From Streptomyces sp. PR69 (GTDB taxonomy: Bacteria; Actinomycetota; Actinomycetes; Streptomycetales; Streptomycetaceae): a DNA stretch of 64,000 bases. The first letter of the stretch is position 1. Every line of letters starts with the position of its first letter. The DNA lies in NCBI RefSeq assembly GCF_026420845.1, contig NZ_JAOWCB010000011.1, positions 62,001 through 126,000 on the forward strand, written 5' to 3'. The position numbers and the translations under genes were made by a program. Shown in pieces: positions 1 to 8,469 of this stretch. Below the pieces are notes generated by a model. It worked only from the letters and a program-made list of their open reading frames with translations. It was not told the DNA's origin and did not search any database.

Positions 1-1218
1 CCCGAGAACCTGGCCCCGGTCATCAGCCACGGCCGTGGCGCGCATGTGTGGGACATCGACGGCAACCGCTATATCGAGTACGGCTCCGGCCTGCGGTCGG
101 TCAGCCTCGGCCACGCCCACCCACGCGTGATCGAGGCGGTACGGCGGGAACTCGGCCGGGGCAGCAATTTCGTCCGGCCGTCCATCGTGGAGGCCGAAGC
201 CGCGGAACGCTTCCTGGCCACGGTGCCGACCGCCGAGATGGTGAAGTTCGCGAAGAACGGCTCCGACGCCACCACCGCCGCGGTGCGCCTCGCCCGCGCC
301 GTCACCGGGCGCCCGCGGGCAGCCATCTGCGCCGACCATCCGTTCTTCTCCGTCGACGACTGGTTTATCGGCGCCACGCCGATGTCCGCGGGCATTCCAG
401 CGGCCACCAGCGACCTGACCGTGGCATTCCCCTACGGCGACCTGGCCGCCACGGCGGAGCTTCTCACCCGGTACGAGAACGAGGTCGCCTGTCTGATCCT
501 GGAACCCGCCACCCACACCGAGCCGCCGACCGGGTATCTCGCCGGCCTGCGCGAGCTGGCCGACCGGCACGGCTGCGTACTGATCTTCGATGAGATGATC
601 ACCGGCTTCCGCTGGTCCGAGGCGGGCGCCCAGGGCCTCTACGGCGTCGTCCCCGACCTCTCCACGTTCGGCAAGGCGCTGGGCAACGGATTCGCCGTCT
701 CCGCGCTGGCCGGGCGCCGTGATCTGATGGAGCGGGGCGGGCTGCGTCACTCCGGCGACCGGGTGTTCCTGCTGTCCACGACGCACGGTGCGGAAACGCA
801 CTCGCTGGCAGCCGCGATGGCCGTGCAAGCCACGTACGCCGAAGAGGGCGTCACCGCGCAGCTGCACTCCCTCGGCGAGCGGTTGGCCGCCGGAGTCCGC
901 GACGCCGCGGCCGGCATGGGCGTCGGCGACCACATCGTCGTCCGGGGACGGGCCAGCAACCTGGTCTTCGCCACCCTCGACGAGAACCGGCAGCCGTCGC
1001 AGCAGTACCGCACCCTGTTTCTGCGCCGGCTCCTCATGGGCGGGGTGCTGGCCCCGTCGTTCGTGGTGAGCAGCGCGCTCGACGACGCCGACATCGATCA
1101 CACCGTCGATGTGGTGGCCCAGGCGTGTGCGGTGTACCGGAAGGCACTGGACGCCGCCGACCCCACACCCTGGCTGGCGGGACGGCCGGTGAAACCCGTA
1201 TTCCGCCGCCTGGCCTGA
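1..1218 (+). CDS. Class III aminotransferase, glutamate-1-semialdehyde aminomutase-like (5' partial)
   Basis: PLP-dependent fold-type I aminotransferase. The reading frame is open from the first base, so the N-terminus lies outside the window; 405 residues are visible. The start resembles the family N-terminal region (GRGAHVWDIDGNRYIEYGSG). The Asp that contacts the PLP pyridine nitrogen is in LIFDEMITGF near base 589. The Schiff-base lysine is in STFGKALGNG, codon at 673-675. Overall it is closest to glutamate-1-semialdehyde 2,1-aminomutases, but many biosynthetic clusters carry such paralogs with other amino substrates. No tetrapyrrole gene is adjacent, so a role in tetrapyrrole synthesis is not supported here and the substrate is unknown. 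It converges on the PAP2 gene 14 bp away. Confidence 0.85.
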   Translation, partial: PENLAPVISHGRGAHVWDIDGNRYIEYGSGLRSVSLGHAHPRVIEAVRRELGRGSNFVRPSIVEAEAAERFLATVPTAEMVKFAKNGSDATTAAVRLARAVTGRPRAAICADHPFFSVDDWFIGATPMSAGIPAATSDLTVAFPYGDLAATAELLTRYENEVACLILEPATHTEPPTGYLAGLRELADRHGCVLIFDEMITGFRWSEAGAQGLYGVVPDLSTFGKALGNGFAVSALAGRRDLMERGGLRHSGDRVFLLSTTHGAETHSLAAAMAVQATYAEEGVTAQLHSLGERLAAGVRDAAAGMGVGDHIVVRGRASNLVFATLDENRQPSQQYRTLFLRRLLMGGVLAPSFVVSSALDDADIDHTVDVVAQACAVYRKALDAADPTPWLAGRPVKPVFRRLA

Positions 1219-1232
1219 GATCTGACGATCAG

Positions 1233-1937
1233 TCAGGCACGCTCCCGCCGACCGCCGTCGGCCATCCGATCGGCCATCCGATCGACCAGCCACGCGGTCG
1301 CCGGCATCACCGCCAGCGCGGTGCACCAGCCGCCGAGGACGTCGGTCGGGTAGTGCGCGCCCAGGGCGACCTGCGCCCAGCCCATGGCGGCCCCGGCGAC
1401 CAGCGCGGCGGCGAGCACGAGTGATATGCCGGCCGCCCTGCCGAGGCCGAACCGGCCGACCGCGAGCAGCGCCACCATGAGGGCGAGCGCGGTGGCGAAG
1501 GCGGTGTGCCCGCTCGGGTAGGACAGATGCCCGTCATGGATGGTGCGCCCCACCAGGGGCTTGAGCAGCGTCGTCGTCCCCACGGTCAGGCCGGCGCCGG
1601 CGACGACGAGCACAGCCGCGCGAGGACGCCGAAGCAGCAGACAGCCGGTCACGGCGGCCAGGACCAGCGCCGCCGCTCCCACGGGCTCCCCCAAGAAGTC
1701 CATGGCCAGAGCGACATTCCGCCACGGCGTCCCCACCCCGTGCACCACCGCCCAGATCCGCGAATCCACCACGCCGGGCTCGCCGTCACCGGCGTACAGC
1801 CCCCCGAGCCCGACGACCACCACCGCGGCGAGACCCGCGATCAGCCCGAGCCACACACGCAGCCCCGGCGGCAGCACCACGGCCACCAGCCGGCCGGTCA
1901 CACGCCCACCGCGCCCGGTCGGCCTGCGGCAGTCCAC
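1233..1937 (-). CDS. PAP2-family membrane phosphatase
   Basis: Integral membrane lipid phosphatase of the PAP2 superfamily, probably acting on phosphatidic acid, undecaprenyl pyrophosphate or a similar lipid phosphate. About 234 residues with five or six hydrophobic segments. The three family motifs are present in order: K in TLLKPLVGRT, SYPSGHTA, and a third motif ending GAHYPTDVLGG with the catalytic His and following Asp. The third motif begins WAQVA rather than the usual SR, a mild departure. The start is uncertain: GTG at 1937 gives the longest form, and a GTG at 1901 would remove a 12-residue Arg-rich leader. The C-terminal coding end carries a 12-bp direct repeat at 1260-1283 that encodes a repeated RMAD. 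Confidence 0.85.
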   Translation of the reverse strand: MDCRRPTGRGGRVTGRLVAVVLPPGLRVWLGLIAGLAAVVVVGLGGLYAGDGEPGVVDSRIWAVVHGVGTPWRNVALAMDFLGEPVGAAALVLAAVTGCLLLRRPRAAVLVVAGAGLTVGTTTLLKPLVGRTIHDGHLSYPSGHTAFATALALMVALLAVGRFGLGRAAGISLVLAAALVAGAAMGWAQVALGAHYPTDVLGGWCTALAVMPATAWLVDRMADRMADGGRRERA

Positions 1938-2016
1938 CGTGATCGGCAGATGGCGTTTCCCCCGTCATGTCTGACCTGGCCCACGCGGGAGCCACCGGCC
2001 TGTGCGGCCCCAAAGT

Positions 2017-2100
2017 CTATCGAACCGGCCCAAGAATCGCGAAGCACTCCACGTGATGCGCCATCGGAAAGACGCCAGTTGGCCAAGCCTTGCGCGGGAC
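2017..2100 (-). pseudogene. Remnant of an RNA m5U methyltransferase 3' end
   Basis: A short non-functional fragment. Read on the minus strand it ends VFPMAHHVECFAILGPVR then a stop at 2017-2019. This matches the C-terminus of the intact RumA/TrmA-type methyltransferase that starts its stop end at 3162 (LFPMTHHVECVAILEPVAKGS). A 15-base stretch, gcactccacgtgatg, is identical between the copies, with diverged but similar flanks. Upstream codons (toward 2100) are only weakly similar, and nothing resembling the SAM-binding core is visible. It is either the tail of a deleted paralog or a duplicated gene end left by an insertion. The DUF3291 gene lies between the two copies. Confidence 0.75.
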
Positions 2101-2133
2101 AGTGACGCTCCTGCGTCGCCGCACTGGCTCTGC

Positions 2134-2691
2134 TCAGCGAACCTGGTCGCTCTTCGGCCCGATGCCTTTGATCCTGGTCGGAGTTCCGTCCGGGGCGAAC
2201 GAGTCGTGGAAGGTGAAGGCGTGCGGCGCGGGGCCGTGGTCGTGGAGGTGCTCCAGCCTGGAAACCCCGTCCCGCCAGGTGGGTATCACGCCGTCGGAGA
2301 CCCACCAGAACACGTAACTCGGGTGCCCTGTCCTCTCGAACCAGTCGTAACGCCTGTTCAGCGCCTCACGGTGCAGACCGGTGTAGACGGCGTCGAAGGC
2401 GGGGCGCAGGTCGGTCCAGAGCGAGAGGGTCGCGGCCAGGGCGGTGGTTTCCAGCGTATGGCCCTTGCTGTACCAAGTCGGTACGGCGAACTCTCCCCAT
2501 GCACCCCAGTCCGCCTCGAAGAGCGCGCCCCGGTCACCGTCTGCCGCTTCAGCGCGCGCGAGGTATCCGGGTTGCTGACTGATCTTCCGGTAGACGGTCT
2601 CACCAATGTCGTAGAACTCGCGCGTGAGAGGTGCGGGATCGGCGAGAGGTGACTTCAGGACGCCGAATGTGTACAGAGCAAGATGGGGCAT
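2134..2691 (-). CDS. DUF3291 domain protein
   Basis: A 185-residue soluble protein matching the DUF3291 family from end to end, recognisable from the N-terminal HLALYTFGVLKSPL, the central aromatic-rich WGAWGEF region and the HPSYVFWWVSDG segment. The fold is probably a dimeric alpha-beta barrel like antibiotic biosynthesis monooxygenases; this is inference from the family and no catalytic residue can be assigned. The start at 2691 is supported by GGGAGAG upstream. The gene stands alone, and the surrounding 2.0-3.2 kb looks lower in GC than its neighbours and holds little coding sequence. Together with the duplicated methyltransferase tail on its left, this suggests recent acquisition. Confidence 0.8.
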   Translation of the reverse strand: MPHLALYTFGVLKSPLADPAPLTREFYDIGETVYRKISQQPGYLARAEAADGDRGALFEADWGAWGEFAVPTWYSKGHTLETTALAATLSLWTDLRPAFDAVYTGLHREALNRRYDWFERTGHPSYVFWWVSDGVIPTWRDGVSRLEHLHDHGPAPHAFTFHDSFAPDGTPTRIKGIGPKSDQVR

Positions 2692-3161
2692 GCGTCTCTC
2701 CCTGGTTGGGGCTGCCTGGTGTCGCGGCGGCCCAGCCTGAAGGAGGCCCTGTGCGACCGTGGGCCACCGAAGACCAGGTGAAGGTAGCTACCTCTGCAAG
2801 CCATGTCGAAGTTGCGATTTCCCTGTCCAAGTGGCCTCTTGCACAGGTCCTTGCGGGAGCTGGGGCGGTGGCGCTGCCTGCCTGCCTCCGTGGAAGTCCG
2901 CATCGGCCCATCAGATGCCGAGAAGCAGCATCGACAACCCCGCTCAAGCGGACGTGACCTGACCAGCAGGACTCAGTAGGTCTTCGCTCAGCGTCACCTG
3001 CCCTCGGCGCCCCATTGATGCTCGCCACTTTGACAGGGGCTGACCTGCCGACAAGGTGCCTGACACCCCATCAGAACGAGCGTCAATGAGCGTCATTTCA
3101 GCGTCAAGATATCGCCTGTAACACCCACAACGCACATAATGGGCACGCACGAAACCGCAGG
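2692..3161. other. 470-bp non-coding gap
   Basis: No convincing gene on either strand; open frames here have poor codon bias. It contains a 12-bp perfect palindrome, aggtagctacct, at 2782-2793 and a cluster of phased short direct repeats near 3078-3106. It provides the DUF3291 upstream region on its left and whatever lies downstream of the methyltransferase on its right. Confidence 0.6.
3078..3106. repeat. Phased direct repeats of (g/c)agcgtca
   Basis: Three copies of an 8-base motif at 3078-3085, 3088-3095 and 3099-3106. Their starts are 10 and 11 bases apart, that is, one helical turn. A fourth copy is at 2989-2996. The phasing is what a regulator or recombinase binding array would show. 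No regulator is adjacent, so the function is unknown. Confidence 0.55.
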
Positions 3162-4490
3162 TCAGGAGCCCTTTGCGACAGGCTCCAGGATCGCCACGCA
3201 CTCCACGTGATGGGTCATCGGGAAGAGGTCGAACGCCCGCAGGGTGCGGGGCCTGTAGCCGCCCGTGCGGAAGTAGGCGAGGTCGCGGGCGAGGGCCGCG
3301 GGGTCGCAGGCGACGTAGGCGATGCGGCGGGCGCCGAGGGCGGTGAGGTGGGCGACCGTCTGGCGGCCCGCGCCGGCGCGGGGTGGGTCGAGGACGATGA
3401 GGTCCGTCTCAGTGATGCCGGTGCGCGGCAGGGCCTGTTCGACCTTGCCCTGTTCGATGCGGACGCGGTCGAAGTCCTTGAGGTTGTGCCGGGCGTCCTC
3501 GACGGCGCGCTTGGAGGATTCGATGCCGAGGACCGCGCCTTGGTCTCCGACGCGGTCGGCGATGGCGCCGGCGAACAGGCCCACGCCGCAGTAGAGGTCG
3601 AGCGCGGTCTCGCCCTTGCGCGGCATCAGGCCCTGCATCACCGCGGTGACCAGGACGTCCGCGGCCTGCGGATGGACCTGCCAGAAGCCGCCCATGCCGA
3701 CGCGGTAGGTGCGGCCGTCGGCGCGTTCGCGGACGAAGGCGCGGCCGTGGACCCGGTGGACCGAGCCGTCGCGTTCCTCGACGCGGAGGACGGAGACCGG
3801 CTTGTCCAGTTCGACGAGGGGCAGCCGGCCGCCGGGGCGCGGGGTGAGGACGACCTGGCGGTCGTTGGAGCCGGTGGCCGCGATGGCCTCGACGGAGGCC
3901 AGCTGAGGCCAGACGCGGCGCTCGATGCCCAGTTCGCTGACCCCCTCGGCGGCGATCATGCAGTGGTCTACGGGCTCCACCTCATGCGAGCGGTGCCTGC
4001 GCAGTCCGGCCCGGCCCTCGGCGTCGACGGCGTACTGGACGCGCGTGCGCCAGGCGGGCACCTGGCCCGCCGGGAGCTTGTCGCCGGGGGCGGGCATAAC
4101 GGTGCCGTCCCAGCCCGCCTCCTCAGGGGTGAGCCCGGCCAGCCGCTTCAGCTGCTCGGCGATCACCTCGCCCTTGAGCCTCCGCTGTGCTCCGGGCTTG
4201 GCGTGCTGCCAGTCGCAGCCGCCGCACTTGCCGGGCCCGGCGAAGGGGCAGGGCGCCTCGATGCGGTCCTTGGAGGCCTCGATCACCCGCACCGCGTCGG
4301 CGCGCAGAAAGCGGGAGTCCTCCGCGCCCTCGGTGACGCGGACGACCGCCTTCTCGCCGGGCAGCGCATGCCGGACGAACAGCACCCGGCCCTCGTCCGT
4401 GCGGGCGATGCAGTGGCCGCCGTGTGCGACGGGGCCGACCTCGACCTCGTACTCCTCCCCGACCAGCGACGACTCGGTTTCGTTCGGCAT
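3162..4490 (-). CDS. Class I SAM-dependent RNA methyltransferase (TrmA/RumA type, TRAM domain)
   Basis: Predicted uridine-C5 RNA methyltransferase, 442 residues. An N-terminal TRAM RNA-binding domain (about 1-65) is followed by a cysteine cluster, CPFAGPGKCGGCDWQH, as in the 4Fe-4S members of the family. The C-terminal Rossmann methyltransferase domain has ALDLYCGVGLFAG for SAM binding, VLDPPRAG, and YVACDPAALARDL containing the catalytic Cys nucleophile. The C-terminus HHVECVAIL is typical. The ATG at 4490 follows AGGAG with good spacing. Which RNA base it methylates (tRNA U54 or a 23S rRNA site) cannot be told. In actinobacteria this gene conservatively neighbours the KimA-like transporter, which lies 83 bp upstream on the same strand. 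A remnant of a second copy of its 3' end lies at about 2.0 kb. Confidence 0.88.
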   Translation of the reverse strand: MPNETESSLVGEEYEVEVGPVAHGGHCIARTDEGRVLFVRHALPGEKAVVRVTEGAEDSRFLRADAVRVIEASKDRIEAPCPFAGPGKCGGCDWQHAKPGAQRRLKGEVIAEQLKRLAGLTPEEAGWDGTVMPAPGDKLPAGQVPAWRTRVQYAVDAEGRAGLRRHRSHEVEPVDHCMIAAEGVSELGIERRVWPQLASVEAIAATGSNDRQVVLTPRPGGRLPLVELDKPVSVLRVEERDGSVHRVHGRAFVRERADGRTYRVGMGGFWQVHPQAADVLVTAVMQGLMPRKGETALDLYCGVGLFAGAIADRVGDQGAVLGIESSKRAVEDARHNLKDFDRVRIEQGKVEQALPRTGITETDLIVLDPPRAGAGRQTVAHLTALGARRIAYVACDPAALARDLAYFRTGGYRPRTLRAFDLFPMTHHVECVAILEPVAKGS

Positions 4491-4573
4491 GGCGGGGTGA
4501 CTCCTGAGGTGAAAGGGGCGGGGCGCCCGCGAAGGGCAGGACAACAGCCTGTCAGTGTACGTCGGCTTTCCGC

Positions 4574-6622
4574 TCAGCTCCGGCCACCGGGGTCCTTGGG
4601 CCGGCCGTCCACCGGGCCGCGGCGCACCGAACCCGGGGCGTTCCACTCCTGGCGCTTCTTCGCCCGCCGCTTCGCCGCCTCCGACGACACCAGCTGGTAC
4701 GGCACCGAGGTGACCATCACGCCCGGGGTGAACAGGAGCCGGCCCTTGAGCCGCAGCGCGCTCTGGTTGTGCAGCAGATGCTCGTACCAGTGCCCGACCA
4801 CATATTCCGGGATGACCACGCTGACGACGTCCCGCGGGCTTTCGCGTCGCAGCCCCTTGACGTAGTCGATGACCGGCCGGGTGATCTCGCGGTACGGCGA
4901 GTCGAGGATCTTCAGCGGCACATCGATGGCGCGGCGCTCCCACTCGGCGCGCAGCGCCTTGCTGTCGTCCGCGTCCACGCTGATGCTGACGGCCTCCAGC
5001 TTGTCGACGCGCATCAGCTGCGCATACGCGAGGGCCCGCAGGGTGGGGCGGTGCACCTTGGAGACCAGCACGATGGCGTGGACCCGGGAGGGACGCACGC
5101 TGTCGTCGGTGGGCTCGTCGGGCGCGGCGATCTCCTCGGCGACCGCGTCGTAGTGCCGGCGGATCGCGCTCATGACCACATAGAAGATCACCATGCCGAG
5201 CAGCGCCACCCACGCGCCGTGGGTGAACTTGGTGGCCAGGACGACGACCAGGACAAGGCCGGTGAAGAACGCCCCGAAGGCGTTGATGGCCCGCGAGCGG
5301 ATCATGATGCGCCGCTTGGCCGGGTTCTTCTCGGTCCGCAGCTTGCGGTTCCAGTGCCGCACCATGCCGGTCTGGCTGAGGGTGAAGGAGACGAAGACGC
5401 CGACGATGTAGAGCTGGATGAGCCGGGTGGAGTCGGCGTCGTAGAGGTAGACGAGCAGCCCGGCCGCGCCGGCCAGCAGCACAATGCCGTTGGAGAAGGC
5501 GAGCCGGTCGCCGCGGGTGAGCAGCTGGCGCGGCAGATAGCGGTCCTGGGCGAGGATGGAGCCGAGCACCGGGAAGCCGTTGTACGCGGTGTTGGCGGCC
5601 AGGAACAGCACAAGCGCGGTGGCCGCTGCGAGCAGCGCGAAGAAGAACGTGCCCTCGCCGAAGACAGCGGCGGCGACCTGGGCGATCACCGGGTCCTGGA
5701 CATAGTCCTCGCCGACCGGCACGCCGTCGCGGACCAGGTCCTTGGCCGGGAACTCCGCCATCTTCACCCCGGTGGCCATGGCGAGACCGATGATTCCGCA
5801 GAACATGGTGACGGCGAGCACGCCCATCAGGGCCAGGGTGTTCGCCGCGTTCCTGCTCTTCGGTTTGCGGAAGGCGGGGACGCCGTTGCTGATCGCCTCG
5901 ACGCCGGTGAGCGCGGCACAGCCGGAGGAGAAGGCCCGCAGCAGCAGAAAGAGCAGGGCGAAGCCGGCCAGTCCCTGATGCTCGGGCTTGATCTCGAAGT
6001 CGGCTGTCGGGGCTCTCATGGAGTCGCCCAGCACCAGCCCTTTGAACGTGCCCCAGGCGATCAGCAGGAAGACCCCGCCGACGAAGACATAGGTGGGAAT
6101 GGCGAAGAGCCTGCCGGACTCCTTGACTCCGCGCAGATTCATCAGGGTCAGCAGCAGGATGACGGCGAGTGCGCTGAGCACCTTGTGTTCGACGACGAAC
6201 GGGACGGCGGAGCCGAGGTTCTCCACTCCGGAGGCGATGGACACGGCGACGGTGAGGACGTAGTCCACCAGCAGGGCGCTGGCGACGGTCAGTCCGGCCT
6301 TGGGGCCCAGATTGGTGTGGGCGACCTCGTAGTCGCCGCCGCCGCTCGGATAGGCGCGCACGTTCTGCCGGTAGGAGGCGACGACCGTGAACATCAGCAC
6401 GACGACGGCGGCGGCGATCCAGGGACTGAAGTGGTACGCCGAGACGCCTGCGAGCGACAGGACCAGCAGCACCTCGCCCGGTGCGTACGCCACCGAGGAC
6501 AGCGGGTCCGAGGCGAAGACGGGGAGTGCGATGCGCTTGGGGAGAAGAGTCTCGCCCAGCCGGTCGCTGCGAAGAGCGCGCCCGATAAGAATACGTTTGG
6601 GCACGTCGGTCAGTTTGGACAC
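4574..6622 (-). CDS. KimA-like potassium transporter, APC superfamily
   Basis: Membrane transporter of 682 residues, about 12 transmembrane segments followed by a cytosolic domain of about 200 residues. The beginning LPVFASDPLSSVAYAPGE and the first-half motif YPSGGGDYEVA match the KimA/YdaO branch of APC transporters, which import K+ and in Firmicutes are inhibited by c-di-AMP. The soluble tail (VSISVDADDSKALRAEW, then SPYREITRPVIDYV) is also as in KimA, where it forms a USP-like fold that binds c-di-AMP. Older annotation would read amino acid permease. Divergent from two TrkA genes across a 167-bp region, which strengthens the K+ assignment. No riboswitch is visible in that region, so any c-di-AMP control would be at the protein level. 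Confidence 0.85.
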   Translation of the reverse strand: MSKLTDVPKRILIGRALRSDRLGETLLPKRIALPVFASDPLSSVAYAPGEVLLVLSLAGVSAYHFSPWIAAAVVVLMFTVVASYRQNVRAYPSGGGDYEVAHTNLGPKAGLTVASALLVDYVLTVAVSIASGVENLGSAVPFVVEHKVLSALAVILLLTLMNLRGVKESGRLFAIPTYVFVGGVFLLIAWGTFKGLVLGDSMRAPTADFEIKPEHQGLAGFALLFLLLRAFSSGCAALTGVEAISNGVPAFRKPKSRNAANTLALMGVLAVTMFCGIIGLAMATGVKMAEFPAKDLVRDGVPVGEDYVQDPVIAQVAAAVFGEGTFFFALLAAATALVLFLAANTAYNGFPVLGSILAQDRYLPRQLLTRGDRLAFSNGIVLLAGAAGLLVYLYDADSTRLIQLYIVGVFVSFTLSQTGMVRHWNRKLRTEKNPAKRRIMIRSRAINAFGAFFTGLVLVVVLATKFTHGAWVALLGMVIFYVVMSAIRRHYDAVAEEIAAPDEPTDDSVRPSRVHAIVLVSKVHRPTLRALAYAQLMRVDKLEAVSISVDADDSKALRAEWERRAIDVPLKILDSPYREITRPVIDYVKGLRRESPRDVVSVVIPEYVVGHWYEHLLHNQSALRLKGRLLFTPGVMVTSVPYQLVSSEAAKRRAKKRQEWNAPGSVRRGPVDGRPKDPGGRS

Positions 6623-6789
6623 GCAGAGGATCGTAAGGGGTGCTAATGAGCCGGACGGTCGCAGGGGTCCCCACGGCTACGGTGCGTGTGTAGCTTGGGC
6701 CGCGGTCTGAGACCCTGTTAACCCTGAGCAAACCCTGAGCAATGACTCACCCTGTCCAGGACCGGGACAGGACAGCCGGAAGGACGGTC

Positions 6790-7458
6790 GTGCACATCGT
6801 CATCATGGGATGCGGGCGAGTGGGAGCCGCTCTCGCGCAGACCCTGGAACAGCAGGGGCACACGGTGGCCGTCGTGGATCAGGACCCCACGGCCTTCCGC
6901 CGCCTGGGCTCCGGGTTCGGGGGACGCCGCGTCACCGGAATCGGGTTCGACCAGGACACCCTGCGTGAGGCGGGGATCGAGGACGCGGGCGCGTTCGCCG
7001 CGGTCAGCAGCGGTGACAATTCCAACATCATCGCGGCGCGTGTGGCCCGTGAGATGTTCGGCATCGAGAATGTGGCGGCCCGGATCTACGACCCGCGGCG
7101 TGCGGAGGTCTACCAGCGTCTGGGCATCCCCACGGTCGCCACCGTGCGCTGGACCGCGGACCAGATGCTGCGGCGGCTGCTGCCGTCCGGCGCGGAGCCG
7201 CTGTGGCGCGATCCCAGCGGGAGCGTGCAGCTCGCCGAGGTGCACACCGCGCCCTCCTGGATCGGGCACAAGATCAGCAAGCTGCAGGAGGAGACGGGCG
7301 TGCGGGTCGCCTTCATCACCCGGCTGGGCGAGGCGATGCTGCCGACGTCCCAGACGGTGCTGCAGGAGGGCGACCTCGTGCACGTGATGATGCGCACGGA
7401 CGAGATCGAGAAGGTCGAGGCGGCCTTCGCCGAGGGGCCTGAGGAGGGCGGTCGCTGA
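6790..7458 (+). CDS. trkA: TrkA-family potassium uptake regulatory protein (first copy)
   Basis: Cytosolic K+ channel or transporter gating subunit of 222 residues. An N-terminal RCK/TrkA-N Rossmann domain has the nucleotide-binding motif IMGCGRVGAALA and the acidic residue at the end of strand 2 (VVDQD). A TrkA-C domain follows from about residue 135. The GTG at 6790 is chosen because GGAAGGA precedes it; a longer frame from 6742 adds an uncharged leader without a ribosome site. It ends in a one-base overlap with the second trkA gene, so the two are translated together. No TrkH/KtrB membrane subunit is present; the divergent KimA-like transporter is the only membrane partner nearby. Corresponds by position to mycobacterial ceoB. 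Confidence 0.9.
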   Translation: MHIVIMGCGRVGAALAQTLEQQGHTVAVVDQDPTAFRRLGSGFGGRRVTGIGFDQDTLREAGIEDAGAFAAVSSGDNSNIIAARVAREMFGIENVAARIYDPRRAEVYQRLGIPTVATVRWTADQMLRRLLPSGAEPLWRDPSGSVQLAEVHTAPSWIGHKISKLQEETGVRVAFITRLGEAMLPTSQTVLQEGDLVHVMMRTDEIEKVEAAFAEGPEEGGR

Positions 7459-8138
7459 TGCGTGTGGCGATTGCGGGCGCCGGTGCGGTGGGCCGGTCCA
7501 TCGCGGGCGAGCTGCTGGAGAACGGGCACGAGGTGCTGCTGATCGACAAGGCCCCGACCGCGATCTCGGTGGAGCGGGTGCCGCAGGCGGAGTGGCTGCT
7601 GGCCGACGCCTGTGAGATCACGTCGCTGGACGAGGCGGCGCTGCAGCGCTGCAATGTGGTGATCGCGGCGACCGGCGACGACAAGGTCAATCTGGTGGTC
7701 TCGCTGCTGGCGAAGACGGAGTACGCGGTTCCGAGGGTGGTCGCGCGGGTCAACAACCCCAAGAACGAGTGGCTCTTCAATGAGTCATGGGGCGTGGATG
7801 TCGCGGTGTCCACCCCGCGGCTGATGTCGGCGCTGGTGGAGGAGGCGGTGAGCGTCGGCGATCTGGTGCGGCTGCTGCGCTTCAGCCACGGCGACGCGAA
7901 TCTGGTGGAGCTGACGCTGCCGCCGGAGTCGGCGATCGCCGGTACGCAGGTGGGCGCGGTGGCCTGGCCGCAGGACACCTCCCTGGTGACGATCATCCGC
8001 GGCTCGCGGGTGCTGACGCCCACCGCGCAGGAGACGCTGGAGGAGGGGGACGAGCTGCTGTTCGTCGCGGCGCAGGCGCGGGAGGAGCAGTTGGAGGACC
8101 TGCTGTCGGCGCGGCGCGAGGAGAATCCGGCGGGCTGA
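7458..8138 (+). CDS. trkA: TrkA-family potassium uptake regulatory protein (second copy)
   Basis: A 226-residue paralog of the preceding gene. It begins MRVAIAGAGAVGRSIAGEL, a canonical dinucleotide-binding loop, with the strand-2 acidic residue in LLIDKAP. TrkA-N spans about 1-130 and TrkA-C about 140-215. The ATG at 7458 lies within the stop of the first copy and is preceded by GAGGAGGG inside that gene, indicating translational coupling. The two proteins probably form a hetero-octameric gating ring, as proposed for CeoB/CeoC of mycobacteria; that is inference from paralogy and order. A hairpin follows at 8169-8192. Confidence 0.9.
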   Translation: MRVAIAGAGAVGRSIAGELLENGHEVLLIDKAPTAISVERVPQAEWLLADACEITSLDEAALQRCNVVIAATGDDKVNLVVSLLAKTEYAVPRVVARVNNPKNEWLFNESWGVDVAVSTPRLMSALVEEAVSVGDLVRLLRFSHGDANLVELTLPPESAIAGTQVGAVAWPQDTSLVTIIRGSRVLTPTAQETLEEGDELLFVAAQAREEQLEDLLSARREENPAG

Positions 8139-8168
8139 GGCGGGGGCTCTGTCCCGCGCCCCTTCCCT

Positions 8169-8192
8169 GGTCTGAGGGCTCCGCCCCAGACC
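8169..8192 (+). terminator. Hairpin downstream of the trkA pair
   Basis: Inverted repeat ggtctg / cagacc with an extended GC-rich inner stem, 30 bases after the second trkA stop. It has no U tract, as is usual for Streptomyces. The rest of the 331-bp gap (8139-8469) before the convergent DUF3159 gene holds only further GC-rich inverted repeats and no gene. Confidence 0.5.
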
Positions 8193-8469
8193 CTCCGGAG
8201 GAATGCCGTCGCACCGACAGGGCCTTCGCCGTCTCCGCGGGGCGGCTTGCCGCAGCTGACGGGCCCAGGACCGCTGGATAAGGCAACGGCATTGCCCTCC
8301 GGGGGTACGGCGGTGTACGGGGGCCGGCGCCCGCACACCCCGCAGGGGGCAGCGTCGCGCCGTGGCCTCGGCTGCCCGCACCTCACAGAGAGGCCGCCCC
8401 GCGCGGTCTGACGGCCGAGGAGGCCGGGACGTCGGCTCCCGGAGTCACGGGGCGGGGGCGGTCCGCAGG

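Noticed and set aside
1..1218. Annotating the first gene as hemL of the heme pathway
   Set aside because: No other tetrapyrrole gene adjoins it and the family includes many biosynthetic paralogs; the nearest heme gene, hemH at 21.6 kb, belongs to another unit.
4769..6646. Long open frames antisense to the transporter, and similar ones antisense to kdpD, cutS, hrdB, the PatA-like gene and parC
   Set aside because: These are high-GC shadow frames: residue composition is Arg/Gly/Ala/His-rich, no family motif is present, and the sense strand holds a recognised protein.
3162..6731. A single 1189-codon open frame spanning the methyltransferase and the transporter region on the minus strand
   Set aside because: Only the part from 4490 down codes for a recognisable protein. 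The upstream part is Arg/Pro-rich out-of-frame translation of the KimA-like gene, whose real frame is different.
6623..6789. Possible ydaO riboswitch before the KimA-like gene
   Set aside because: The region is 167 bp and lacks the gggacc..., ggggtgaat and gaacccgtcagctaacc blocks that are clear at 37850-37991.
8139..8469. Coding frames in the gap between trkA and DUF3159
   Set aside because: They have no ribosome site or family motif and are made of GC-rich inverted repeats.
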